A stretch of DNA of 47,286 nucleotides from positions 1-47,286 of the forward strand of contig CANPXK010000012.1 of assembly GCA_947585965.1 (NCBI GenBank). Reading direction: 5' to 3'. The notes under the pieces were generated by a model. It was not told where the DNA came from. It was given only the letters and a program-made list of their open reading frames with translations, and ran no database searches. Position numbers and translations under genes: made by a program. This document shows positions 25,834 through 33,554 of the stretch, one piece after another. How positions within the stretch are numbered: the first letter of the stretch is position 1; the number at the start of each line of letters is the position of its first letter. The stretch is from an uncultured Clostridia bacterium. GTDB lineage: Bacteria; Bacillota; Clostridia; Oscillospirales; Acutalibacteraceae.

Positions 25834-26777
25834 ATGTGGAAAATGAAAACAGCAATCTGAAAGCAGGTGAACTGGAGCTTATCAACAGCTATACACGCAG
25901 ACCTCTTAAGGCTGATGAGGTATATGCCTTTTCCGTTGTTTTGTGTGATAACGAAATTGACAGGGATTTTGAAAAATTTTCTGATTCCGCACTAAAAAAA
26001 ATGGAAAAACTGTTTGTAGGGGTAACCGGAGTTCTTGACCATGACCCGAAGAGTAAAAACCAGACAGCAAGGATTTTTTCGTGCAGAGCGGAGGAAGTAT
26101 CGGGAAAAAAGACATTGGACGGGCATCAGTATATACGTCTTGCCGCAAGGGCATATATGCCGAGGACAGAGGGCAATAAGGATTTTATTATGCAGCTTGA
26201 CAGCGGCATAAAAAAGGAGGTAAGTGTCGGCTGCTCGATAGCTAAGAGGATATGCTCAATCTGCGGCTGCGAAAACGGCTCATGCGGACATATCAGGGGA
26301 AGAAGCTATGACGGTGAGGTGTGCCATAAAATACTCGAAGAACCGACGGATGCTTATGAATGGTCATTTGTTGCAGTCCCTGCACAAAAAGCGGCAGGCG
26401 TTATCAAATCATATAAAAAAGGAGAGAACGGTTTGGATATTGAAAAAAGACTTTTCAGCGGTGAGGCTGAAAGCTTCAGTGTTGACGAAATGAATATTAT
26501 AGCGGAAAAATTCCGCATATTGCAGGAAAAGGCTGCCGATGGTGAGGTATACAGAAGACGGCTTGAGGCTGATATAAATAAGCTTGCCGCCTTTACCCTT
26601 CCGCAGCTTAAAAGAGATGTGCTCGACTTCATTACAAGTAAAATGAATGCGGTGCAGCTTGAAAATCTCAAGAAGGCCCTTTCGGAGGGAAGGGAAAATA
26701 ATATGCCGCTTAAGCCCCAGCTTAGTGCGGCGGTAAAAAACATGAGAACGGATAATAATGCTTTTAAAAATATTTGA
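25830..26777 (+). CDS. Phage prohead maturation protease (XkdF-like)
   Basis: 315 aa. The N-terminal half (about 25-195) contains TGVLDHDPKS with a candidate catalytic His71, KKEVSVGCSIAKR with a Ser, and a Cys/His cluster (Cys142, 145, 147, 152, 165; His154, 166). It ends with DAYEWSFVAVPAQ, the pattern of phage prohead proteases. The C-terminal half (220-300) is helical and may be a fused scaffold. Overlaps the portal stop (ATGA). Confidence 0.78.
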   Translation: MNVENENSNLKAGELELINSYTRRPLKADEVYAFSVVLCDNEIDRDFEKFSDSALKKMEKLFVGVTGVLDHDPKSKNQTARIFSCRAEEVSGKKTLDGHQYIRLAARAYMPRTEGNKDFIMQLDSGIKKEVSVGCSIAKRICSICGCENGSCGHIRGRSYDGEVCHKILEEPTDAYEWSFVAVPAQKAAGVIKSYKKGENGLDIEKRLFSGEAESFSVDEMNIIAEKFRILQEKAADGEVYRRRLEADINKLAAFTLPQLKRDVLDFITSKMNAVQLENLKKALSEGRENNMPLKPQLSAAVKNMRTDNNAFKNI

Positions 26778-26789
26778 GGAGGATAATAT

Positions 26790-27122
26790 ATGAATGTTTC
26801 ATTTAACGGCTTCGGGGAAAATGTGGTTACATTTGAAACGGAGGGAAGCGTGAGTGCCGGTATGCCGGTTATGGTATCGGCAAGCGGAAAGGTTAAGGCG
26901 GCAAGCGGTGTATTCTGCGGAATATGTTTGGGTGTAAGAAACGGTTATGCCGCAGTGCAGCTTAGCGGATATGTTAAAACCGCTTATGATACCGCCCCGG
27001 CTGTCGGGTATACAAAGCTCGTCGGAAAAAACGGAAAAATAAGTACGGATGCATCGGACGGCAGGGAGTACCTTGTTGTTGATATTGATACCGTTGCCAA
27101 AACAGCGGGAATTATACTTTGA
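26790..27122 (+). CDS. Capsid decoration protein (DUF2190-like)
   Basis: 110 aa, beta-rich. Features are SVSAGMPVMVSASGKVKAAS, CGICLGVRNGYAAVQLSGYV, and a C-terminal LVVDIDTVAKTAGIIL. This fits small head-decoration/stabilisation proteins encoded between protease and major capsid genes. Ribosome site GAGGAGG 8 bases upstream. Confidence 0.72.
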   Translation: MNVSFNGFGENVVTFETEGSVSAGMPVMVSASGKVKAASGVFCGICLGVRNGYAAVQLSGYVKTAYDTAPAVGYTKLVGKNGKISTDASDGREYLVVDIDTVAKTAGIIL

Positions 27123-27144
27123 TTTGAAGGGAGATTATTGATAT

Positions 27145-28155
27145 ATGGCATATTATGACACTATAAAGCCGGAAAAGGGTATGTACGGCAACGGTACAAA
27201 ATCCTTTACGCAGATTCTCGAGGAGCTTGACCCGTCGGAAAATTATAAGGGAAGTGAGCTTGAGGGATTGGACGCATATCAGCGTCAGCTTAAAAGATAT
27301 GATATCAGGGTAGGGGGAAGCAATTCGGATTGTGTGCAGAAATTTTTCCAAAGCTCGGACAGTGCGGCACTTTTTCCGGAATATGTATCAAGAGCGGTAA
27401 GGCAGGGTATTGAAAGGGCGGATGTTCTTTCGGATATTATTGCTGCTAAGACCGTGATTGACGGCATGGATTACAGATCCGTTGTTTCCGATCCCTCCGA
27501 TGACGATAAACAGCTTAAGCCTGTTGCGGAGGGAGCATATCTTCCGCAGACGACCATAAAAACAAGCGGTCAGCTTGTTAAGCTGCAAAAAAGAGGAAGA
27601 ATGCTTGTTGCATCTTATGAGGCAATTAAATTCCAGAAACTTGACCTGTTTACCGTAACACTCAGGCAAATAGGGGCACATATTGCCCGTGAACAGCTTA
27701 AGGATGCAGTGGAGGTTCTTATAAACGGCGATTCGACAACATCTGCTGCCGGTACTGTTTCCGCCGCGTCTGTCGGAAATATTTCCTATGATGATCTTGT
27801 AAAGCTATGGGCGGAACTTTCGCCTTATGAAATGAATACGCTTCTTGCACCGACAGCGGTTATGACAAAGCTTCTTTCAATGAGTGAAATGAAGGATTCC
27901 CGTGCGGGACTTGATTTCCACGGCAGCGGAAAAATGATTACACCGCTCGGGGCGAAGCTTTTACATATTCCATCAATTACGGGAAATAAGATTATAGGTC
28001 TTGATAAAAACTGTGCGCTTGAAATGGTACAGTCCGGAGATGTTGTGACCGATTATGATAAGCTCATAGACAGGCAGCTTGAAAGAGCGGCAATAAGCTG
28101 TATTACGGGCTTTGCAAAAATATTCCCTGATTCGGTTAAGGTGCTTACCTGTTGA
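27145..28155 (+). CDS. Phage major capsid protein (HK97-fold)
   Basis: 336 aa. An N-terminal delta-like region of about 75 residues precedes the capsid core: ADVLSDIIAAKTVIDGMDYR, VAEGAYLPQTTIKTSGQLVK, RGRMLVASYEAIKFQKLDLF, then AHIAREQLKDAVEVLINGD. This is the order expected for HK97-fold shells from this kind of Firmicutes prophage. AGGGAGA upstream of the ATG. Position directly after the decoration gene supports the call. Confidence 0.85.
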   Translation: MAYYDTIKPEKGMYGNGTKSFTQILEELDPSENYKGSELEGLDAYQRQLKRYDIRVGGSNSDCVQKFFQSSDSAALFPEYVSRAVRQGIERADVLSDIIAAKTVIDGMDYRSVVSDPSDDDKQLKPVAEGAYLPQTTIKTSGQLVKLQKRGRMLVASYEAIKFQKLDLFTVTLRQIGAHIAREQLKDAVEVLINGDSTTSAAGTVSAASVGNISYDDLVKLWAELSPYEMNTLLAPTAVMTKLLSMSEMKDSRAGLDFHGSGKMITPLGAKLLHIPSITGNKIIGLDKNCALEMVQSGDVVTDYDKLIDRQLERAAISCITGFAKIFPDSVKVLTC

Positions 28156-28170
28156 TTGGGGGAATGACGG

Positions 28171-28536
28171 TTGAATATGGAGGAAATAATGAGAATATTC
28201 TGCCGTCTGTCCGGTCTGGATTATGAGGAAGCGGCTGATTTTCGTTTTATGTGTGATACTGCACTGAGCTACATAATGTCGCGCATAAAACACGGCTCGG
28301 ATATAAGATGCTACGGCGGCAGGATCAATTTTGCCGCCGCCGCTCTTGCATATTACAGATACGTTTTATGGAGTCTGACCGATGGAGTTATAAATGAGAT
28401 AAATGTCGGGGAAATAAGAGTAAAGCACGGCGGATTCAGTGAGCTTGATGCGGCGGACAGACTTTGCAGAGAAGCTTTGGCGGATATAGGGGAAATTCTT
28501 GAAAGTGAGGATTTTGTATTTAATTCATTTTCGTAA
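28171..28536 (+). CDS. Head-tail connector/adaptor-like protein
   Basis: 121 aa if started at TTG 28171 (GGGGG at 28158-28162). ATG 28189, with GGAGG only 5 bases upstream, is an equally good start and would give 115 aa (MRIFCRLSGL). Helical, with a conserved-looking core YIMSRIKHGSDIRCYGGRI and AAAALAYYRYVLWSL. Size and position after the capsid gene fit a gp6/YqbG-like portal adaptor. Function assigned mainly by position. Confidence 0.55.
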   Translation: MNMEEIMRIFCRLSGLDYEEAADFRFMCDTALSYIMSRIKHGSDIRCYGGRINFAAAALAYYRYVLWSLTDGVINEINVGEIRVKHGGFSELDAADRLCREALADIGEILESEDFVFNSFS

Positions 28537-28551
28537 TATATAGGTGGTTAT

Positions 28552-28878
28552 ATGAAAAAGCTTATAGATAAGGCTATTGAGAGGTTGGGAAAGGTTTGCT
28601 ATATAAAAAGTAAAAAAGGCTGTGCCGTTATTTTTCCCGAGAGGTATTCTCAGAGGATAAACGGAGGGGTAAGTATTTCTCCTCACGGCAGAGGGGATCC
28701 CGAAAAATATTTTATATACTGCAATTTTGAGATAGGGAATGGTGTACAGTACGGCGATATTGTCAGTGATACGGAAAATGCATACTATATATTGTGGAGC
28801 GATGAGGTAAAAAGCAAATACGGAGATTATGTGAAGATCTGTGCAAGGAAAATAAAAAGGGGTGATAAGTATATATGA
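28552..28878 (+). CDS. Small phage head-completion-type protein
   Basis: 108 aa, ATG start with AGGTGG upstream. Beta-rich (GCAVIFPERYSQRINGGVSI, ENAYYILWSDEVKSKYGDYV). Similar-sized stopper or neck proteins follow the adaptor in many siphophage and myophage operons. No family is recognised with confidence. Overlaps the next gene by 4 bases (ATGA). Confidence 0.5.
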   Translation: MKKLIDKAIERLGKVCYIKSKKGCAVIFPERYSQRINGGVSISPHGRGDPEKYFIYCNFEIGNGVQYGDIVSDTENAYYILWSDEVKSKYGDYVKICARKIKRGDKYI

Positions 28879-29273
28879 CATTTGCTGAAGAAATGTATTT
28901 TAAGGCTTTGGATGATCCTGCATTTTCGGATATGAAGCCGGTGCTTGAAAAGTGTGCGGGGGAACTTCCGTTTCCTCTGGAAAAGCCATATGTAAGTTTC
29001 GGAACGGAATACGAAAACGGAAGCTGTCTTTTGGGGAGCGGTATGGTTGTCAGTGAGATTATGACGGTAAATGTTGCGGTGGATGAGGAAATTAACGAGG
29101 GATATTGCAGGGAATGTGCAAAAGCAGTGACGCTTGCCGTTATGAGTCTTGATACGGGGAAAAGAATAATCTCCGTATCGGCAGGCGGGTGTGAGTATAA
29201 TGATGCAGTCGGATGCTACAGCATAAAGCTTAAATTCGGACTTCGTGAGGTACTTCGGGACGGAGGTGACTGA
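28875..29273 (+). CDS. Small phage tail-terminator-like protein
   Basis: 132 aa. Contains KPYVSFGTEYENGSCLLGSG, VVSEIMTVNVAVDEEIN and CYSIKLKFGLREVL, consistent with the alpha-beta fold of tail-terminator/neck proteins (YqbJ-like). Assignment is by size and place between head genes and the tube-like gene. Confidence 0.5.
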   Translation: MTFAEEMYFKALDDPAFSDMKPVLEKCAGELPFPLEKPYVSFGTEYENGSCLLGSGMVVSEIMTVNVAVDEEINEGYCRECAKAVTLAVMSLDTGKRIISVSAGGCEYNDAVGCYSIKLKFGLREVLRDGGD

Positions 29274-29659
29274 TCATATATTCTGAAGAGGAGAGCCTAT
29301 GCGGCAGAGATGTAAATATATATATTGACGGGAAAAAGCTGCTTCAGGCAGAAAGTATGGAAATACGCAAAAAATCGGAAATACACAATATCCGTTCATG
29401 CTTTTTTGGAGATGATATCGCACACATAAGAAGGCGCTGCAGCTATAAGGCAACTATGACGGGACTTGAATTCAAAAAGCCGTTTGAGTGCTGTTGTTTT
29501 GCCGATCTTGATAATTTTACCATGACGGTTGAAATTGACAGGAAAAGATATACCCTTAAAAACTGTATTTGGGATGATTTTTATGCGGCGGCAGACAGGG
29601 AGAAATTCAGGGAACATATAAGTGTTATTGCTATGGATATGGAATCGGAGGATATATGA
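29270..29659 (+). CDS. Tail-tube-like protein (XkdM-like), non-canonical start
   Basis: About 129 aa. The coding pattern begins right after the GGAGGTGA at 29262-29269 with CTG ATC ATA TAT (29270 on). The first in-frame ATG is 29357 and lacks a good ribosome site. The N-terminal part (LCGRDVNIYIDGKKLLQAES, MEIRKKSEI) looks like the opening of Xkd-type tube proteins, which start with a short 'G..(G)xxLDGe.m' strand. Start at CTG, ATC or ATA is therefore likely. Length is close to the usual 140-145 aa of XkdM. Overlaps the next gene by 4 bases. Confidence 0.5.
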   Translation: MIIYSEEESLCGRDVNIYIDGKKLLQAESMEIRKKSEIHNIRSCFFGDDIAHIRRRCSYKATMTGLEFKKPFECCCFADLDNFTMTVEIDRKRYTLKNCIWDDFYAAADREKFREHISVIAMDMESEDI

Positions 29660-29811
29660 AGGAAATAAATCTTGAACTTACAGAGGATATGGCTGACGAG
29701 CTTGGAAGGGATAAGACGGCACAGCTGAGGGATATATCGGAAATGATAAGGTGCGATATGCTCAGGTACAATAAAATTCTTGATGTTGAGGAGGAGATTG
29801 ATGAGGACTGA
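29656..29811 (+). CDS. 51-aa tail chaperone-like protein
   Basis: ATG 29656 overlaps the tube-like gene stop (ATGA) and the frame stops at TGA 29809-29811. Acidic, helical: MKEINLELTEDMADELGRDK, RDISEMIRCDMLRYNKIL, DVEEEIDED. Tail-assembly chaperones (XkdN-like) stand in this place, just before the tape measure gene in normal phages. Here the tape measure is absent. It overlaps the next gene by 11 bases. Too short for the gene finder, but translational coupling on both sides supports it. Confidence 0.6.
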   Translation: MKEINLELTEDMADELGRDKTAQLRDISEMIRCDMLRYNKILDVEEEIDED

Positions 29812-30322
29812 CGGAAAAATGAGTTATAAGGATTATGTCTTCCCTGTTAATCCTTCGGTTATAAAAATAAGTCATGGCAGAAAAATTGCAAAAACCAATA
29901 TTCCTGACGGATATGATACGGTCAGTGATATGGGATCTTCATATCGGATAATAAGCGGAGAAGGAGAGTTTTTCGGCGAGAAATGTGTTGATGATTTTCT
30001 TGCCCTTAAAGCTGTTATGGATAAGGGCGGCGGGGGAATGCTTTATCTTCCCTCGCAAAAGCCTGTTTATGCAATGTTTGAGGAGCTGGAGCTTATTGCT
30101 GAGGACTGTGAGGGGGTTATACGGTATAAATTTAAATTTATTGAAAGTTTTGAAAAGCATTTTTCGGAGAGATATTTGTATTGCTATGGAAACGGGTGTG
30201 ATTGTTTATGGGATATTTCCTATAAATACGGGATACATATTGATATTCTGACGGAGTTTAATCCCCATATAAAAAGACCTGATATACCTGTACTTCCTTG
30301 GGAGAAGGTGAAGCTTTGCTGA
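29801..30322 (+). CDS. LysM-domain baseplate/tail spacer protein (XkdP-like)
   Basis: 173 aa from ATG 29801, chosen for the GAGGAGGAG just upstream; further in-frame starts exist upstream to 29780. N-terminal domain begins YKDYVFPVNPSVIKISHGRK, characteristic of gp53/XkdP-type hub proteins. A C-terminal LysM-like module (CLWDISYKYGIHIDILTEFN, PVLPWEKVKL) follows. In Bacillus PBSX the equivalent protein connects tape measure, tube and baseplate hub. Confidence 0.78.
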   Translation: MRTDGKMSYKDYVFPVNPSVIKISHGRKIAKTNIPDGYDTVSDMGSSYRIISGEGEFFGEKCVDDFLALKAVMDKGGGGMLYLPSQKPVYAMFEELELIAEDCEGVIRYKFKFIESFEKHFSERYLYCYGNGCDCLWDISYKYGIHIDILTEFNPHIKRPDIPVLPWEKVKLC

Positions 30323-31233
30323 AATACATATTAAAAGATATAAATGATGTTGAAACTGCATTTGAACATCCTCTCAGTATGAGTATTGTTTCATCGGAGG
30401 ATGCACCTGCCGACAGTTTCAGAGCTGTTTTTGCTGTGAGCGGAAAAATTCCGGAATTATATTCCGTCAGGGTGCTTGACGGAGGAGAAGTTGTTTTTTT
30501 CGGATTTGTTGACGAGCAGACGGAAACGGTGGCGGACAAGGGAATTTTGCTGGAAATAAGTGCGAGAGGTCCCGAGTCTGTATTGCTTGACAATGAAGCA
30601 ATGCCTCAGACCTATTGTATGCCGACGATGAAAATATTATTTGAAAGACATTTTGAACCGCTGGGTTTTAAGGGGGTCGTAGGAGGAGAAAGAGCCTTTC
30701 CGGGGGATCTTGTTATTTCAAAGGGAATGAGCGAATGGCAGGTGCTCAGCAATTACTGCGAAAAATTTTGTAAGTCCAGACCGGTTGTAAGAAGCGATCT
30801 TGTTATAGAAACGGGGGAAAACTCGCAGCCGGATACGATATATCTCGGAGAAAACAGCTCCATAATAAAAATCAGCAGGACGATAAGCAGAAATGCACCC
30901 GTATCTGACATATATGTAAGGACTTATTTTGCCGGGGGATATGAAATGTATGTCGGAAACGAAACGGCAAAAAAACACAGGATACAAAGAAAGAGGTATT
31001 TTAACTGTGCGGACAGCAAATACAGATCGGTGCTTTATGCGGATAATATAATAAAGAATTCCAACGGTAAATATGAAAGATATACCATAGACCTGAGCGG
31101 TATACTTGGCTGCAAGGTCGGAGATACCCTGATGGTGCGGAACAGGAGGGGAAAAATGAAGATTGACGAGCTTCACTATATACTTGACGGCAGTGGGGAG
31201 CATACGAGAATTTATGCGGAGGTGATTGTGTAA
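30316..31233 (+). CDS. Baseplate hub protein (XkdQ/gpD-like)
   Basis: 305 aa from TTG 30316 (AGGTG 5 bases upstream, overlapping the LysM gene stop); an in-frame TTG at 30298 lies inside the ribosome-site region. Motifs include DSFRAVFAVSGKIPELYSV, EISARGPESVLLDNEA, a central beta domain and IDLSGILGCKVGDTLMV. This pattern belongs to late-control gpD/XkdQ hub proteins that form the trimer at the bottom of contractile tails. Confidence 0.78.
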   Translation: MLKYILKDINDVETAFEHPLSMSIVSSEDAPADSFRAVFAVSGKIPELYSVRVLDGGEVVFFGFVDEQTETVADKGILLEISARGPESVLLDNEAMPQTYCMPTMKILFERHFEPLGFKGVVGGERAFPGDLVISKGMSEWQVLSNYCEKFCKSRPVVRSDLVIETGENSQPDTIYLGENSSIIKISRTISRNAPVSDIYVRTYFAGGYEMYVGNETAKKHRIQRKRYFNCADSKYRSVLYADNIIKNSNGKYERYTIDLSGILGCKVGDTLMVRNRRGKMKIDELHYILDGSGEHTRIYAEVIV

Positions 31234-31589
31234 TGTGGATATCAAAAAATATTATTTCCCGCGGCAATGGCGGCACTGCTTCCAGCGGTGCTGTGGGTCA
31301 CAGTGCAAATATGAGGGTTTCTGCCACATCCGCGAGAGGGATAGAAAAATGTTCAATGATGACGCCCCCGGGGATTTACAGTCTTCCTACTAACAATCAG
31401 ACATCGGTTGTGCTGCAGACACAGAACGGTCCCGTTTGTCTCGGTATGAGAATGAACAGATATTACGGGATAATTGAACCCGGGGAGATTATTATGGAAT
31501 CTGAAGGGGGAGCTCAGATAAAGCTTTCAAATGACGGTATGGTCTATATAAACGGAAGGGGGTTTGCTTCGGATGGATACGGCGATTAA
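31233..31589 (+). CDS. Baseplate spike protein, Mu gp45/gpV-like
   Basis: 118 aa; ATG overlaps the hub stop (TAATG). The sequence has the gp45/gpV order: PPGIYSLPTNNQTSVVLQ, GPVCLGMRMNRYYGIIEPGE, IIMESEGGAQIKLSNDGMVY, ING. This is an OB-like domain followed by the start of a beta-helical spike. The protein is short (gp45 is about 200 aa), so the spike is minimal and lacks an added apex domain. Confidence 0.7.
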   Translation: MWISKNIISRGNGGTASSGAVGHSANMRVSATSARGIEKCSMMTPPGIYSLPTNNQTSVVLQTQNGPVCLGMRMNRYYGIIEPGEIIMESEGGAQIKLSNDGMVYINGRGFASDGYGD

Positions 31590-31908
31590 TCCGGGAGGTG
31601 ATTTTGATACCGATATAATTGGCAGACCTTATACGATTGACGGAACTGATGTGCTTCTGCAAAAAATATATATATGCCTGTCGGGACACAGGGGAGGTTT
31701 TATTTATGATCGTGAACTTGGCGGGGAACTGTATAAAATCGTACTTTCAGATGATAATGCGGAGGAACTTCTGGAGATTCGGGCAAGGGAGGCGGTCAAG
31801 GATATCAGGGAGGCGGAAGTATGCGGTGTACGGATAAGGGACGGGGCTGCATATGTTTTTGTCAATATAGACGACAGGATATATAATATTGCTTTGAGGG
31901 GGATTTAA
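31573..31908 (+). CDS. Baseplate wedge protein gp25-like (XkdS)
   Basis: 111 aa from ATG 31573 (AGGGGG 10 bases upstream; TTG 31564 is too close to it). Contains RELGGELYKIVLSDDNAEEL and REAVKDIREAEVCGVRIRDG, the gp25/XkdS fold with its (E)xR motif. gp25 nucleates the sheath in contractile tails, so its presence without a sheath gene is notable. Overlaps the spike gene by 17 bases. Confidence 0.75.
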   Translation: MDTAINPGGDFDTDIIGRPYTIDGTDVLLQKIYICLSGHRGGFIYDRELGGELYKIVLSDDNAEELLEIRAREAVKDIREAEVCGVRIRDGAAYVFVNIDDRIYNIALRGI

Positions 31909-31909
31909 G

Positions 31910-32965
31910 ATGGCATACAGCTATGATGAAATACTTGAGAGAATGGAGAATAAATATTTTGAACTGACGGGGCATGAGGCGGAGGAATGTGGGGATATCG
32001 GAATAAGGTTAAAGTTGCTTGCGGGTGAGCTTTATTCCTTGGGAAGTAATTTCGATTGGCTGAAAAGACAGCTTCTGTTCACCACGGCAACAGGTGAGCA
32101 GCTTGATATGTATGCAATGCAGAGGGGAATAAAAAGAATAAGGGGAAATAAATCAAGCGGAGAATTGTTTATTGTACTTGATACTGCATTGGATTATGAA
32201 ATGGAGATTCCCGAGGGGACTGTATGTACGACTGCGGACGGAGGACTGAATTTTATTATAGATAAGGCGACGAAGGTGACGAAGGGAAGTGTAAGAACCA
32301 TATGTCATGCCTGTGCGGAGCATACGGGTAAAAAATATAATGTCGCAAAAAATACCATTACAACCATGGTTACATATTTTTCCGCAGGAATGTATATAGA
32401 GAACGGAACTGCCTTTACAGGCGGTACTGATGATGAAACCGATGAGGAACTGAGAAAAAGGATCGAAGCGACCTACAGAAATATATCCAATGGTGCAAAT
32501 GCGGCATATTATCGCAGACTTGCGGAAAGTGTGGACGGGGTTCAATCGTCAGCCGTTGTGGAGAGCAGTACGGGAGAAGAAGGTGCAACTATTTATGTTG
32601 CGGGCAGAGGTGCGGTGTGCAGCGGGAGTTGTATTTCAAAAGTTTATAAAATTATAGAAGAGGGGAGATGTATCGGTCATAAAATCAGAGTAGTTAATGC
32701 CGGCACAGCATTATATAATGTTGATGTCGGAATATCGGTGAAATCAGGTTATGACAGTCAGGAGGTTATGGAAAACGTCAGAAACAGCATAATAAATTAT
32801 TTTAACGCACTGAATGTCGGACAGGGGGTGATTCTTGCAGAGATAGGCTGTGCCCTTATGAATACCGATGGGGTAGAAAATTATGTATTCAATAATATGC
32901 AGGATAAAAGTGCGGCTGAGTCTGTACTTATAATTATTGGAAATCTTACGGTAAACACTATGTGA
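31910..32965 (+). CDS. Baseplate J-family protein (XkdT)
   Basis: 351 aa. Typical Baseplate_J features: YDEILERMENKYFELTG, GEQLDMYAMQRGIKRIRGNK, TAFTGGTDDETDEELRKRIE, NISNGANAAYYRRLAESVDG and a C-terminal DGVENYVFN. Forms the wedges of contractile baseplates together with gp25 and gpI. One base separates it from the gp25-like gene, and the frame is intact. Confidence 0.9.
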   Translation: MAYSYDEILERMENKYFELTGHEAEECGDIGIRLKLLAGELYSLGSNFDWLKRQLLFTTATGEQLDMYAMQRGIKRIRGNKSSGELFIVLDTALDYEMEIPEGTVCTTADGGLNFIIDKATKVTKGSVRTICHACAEHTGKKYNVAKNTITTMVTYFSAGMYIENGTAFTGGTDDETDEELRKRIEATYRNISNGANAAYYRRLAESVDGVQSSAVVESSTGEEGATIYVAGRGAVCSGSCISKVYKIIEEGRCIGHKIRVVNAGTALYNVDVGISVKSGYDSQEVMENVRNSIINYFNALNVGQGVILAEIGCALMNTDGVENYVFNNMQDKSAAESVLIIIGNLTVNTM

Positions 32966-32975
32966 GGTGAGATAT

Positions 32976-33446
32976 TTGGGTGAATTTGAAATGATGTCAA
33001 AACGGCTTGCACAGACAGGTCTTTATGATATATCCGAGGGAAGCGGGGTATATGCTGAGCTGATGTCCTATGCTGTAGGATTGGATCTTTTTTTCGATGA
33101 ACTGGAGAAAATCAGGAGGGATATTTTTTTTGATATATCGGAGGGCAGTGAGGTCGGAATATATGAGAGGCTTATGTCTGTGTGTAATCTTGATAAATCT
33201 GCAGAGGGAAGAAAAAGGAGCATAATGAGTATGCTTTCGGTGACTGACAGAGATTTTACGCTTGAGGGGATTAAGAAGCTTTTGGGTATTTATAATATTG
33301 ACGGTGATGTTTCCGAGAACGGCAGATATATTAATATTAATTGTCGGAGCAGACTGAGCGAGAGTGAGGAAAAGGCAATAAACGATGATATACAGCGATT
33401 TGCACCTCTTCATACCAAAATATATGTATACGGTGCGGGTCAGTAG
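32976..33446 (+). CDS. Baseplate protein gpI/XkdU-like (YmfQ family)
   Basis: 156 aa from TTG 32976, preceded by GAGGTGA at 5-base spacing; GTG 32967 lies within that site. Features GVYAELMSYAVGLDLFFDEL, ERLMSVCNLDKSAEGRKRSI and LEGIKKLLGIYNIDGDV match the YmfQ/XkdU (DUF2313) wedge-tip family. It is the last gene of the operon. No tail fibre, holin or endolysin follows; the next gene is on the other strand. Confidence 0.75.
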   Translation: MGEFEMMSKRLAQTGLYDISEGSGVYAELMSYAVGLDLFFDELEKIRRDIFFDISEGSEVGIYERLMSVCNLDKSAEGRKRSIMSMLSVTDRDFTLEGIKKLLGIYNIDGDVSENGRYININCRSRLSESEEKAINDDIQRFAPLHTKIYVYGAGQ

Positions 33447-33494
33447 GGTAAATTAAAGATTGTATCTTACATATACGAAAATAAATACAAAAAG

Positions 33495-33521
33495 AGGCTG
33501 TCCGTTTTTGGCGGACAGCCT
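33495..33521. terminator. Bidirectional terminator between the phage-derived operon and the surface-protein gene
   Basis: 10-bp perfect stem AGGCTGTCCG/CGGACAGCCT with a 7-base loop. On the minus strand CTTTTTGT follows; on the plus strand TAAAATTTTTG follows. It lies about 50 bases after the last baseplate gene and about 30 after the convergent gene's stop. Confidence 0.85.
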
Positions 33522-33554
33522 TAAAATTTTTGTTGTTTTACTGTTATCTAGGAA

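Noticed and set aside
26270-26330. Cys/His cluster in the prohead protease as a novel zinc insertion
   Set aside because: I recall a comparable Cys pattern from related Firmicutes phage protease-like proteins, so it is probably a family trait.
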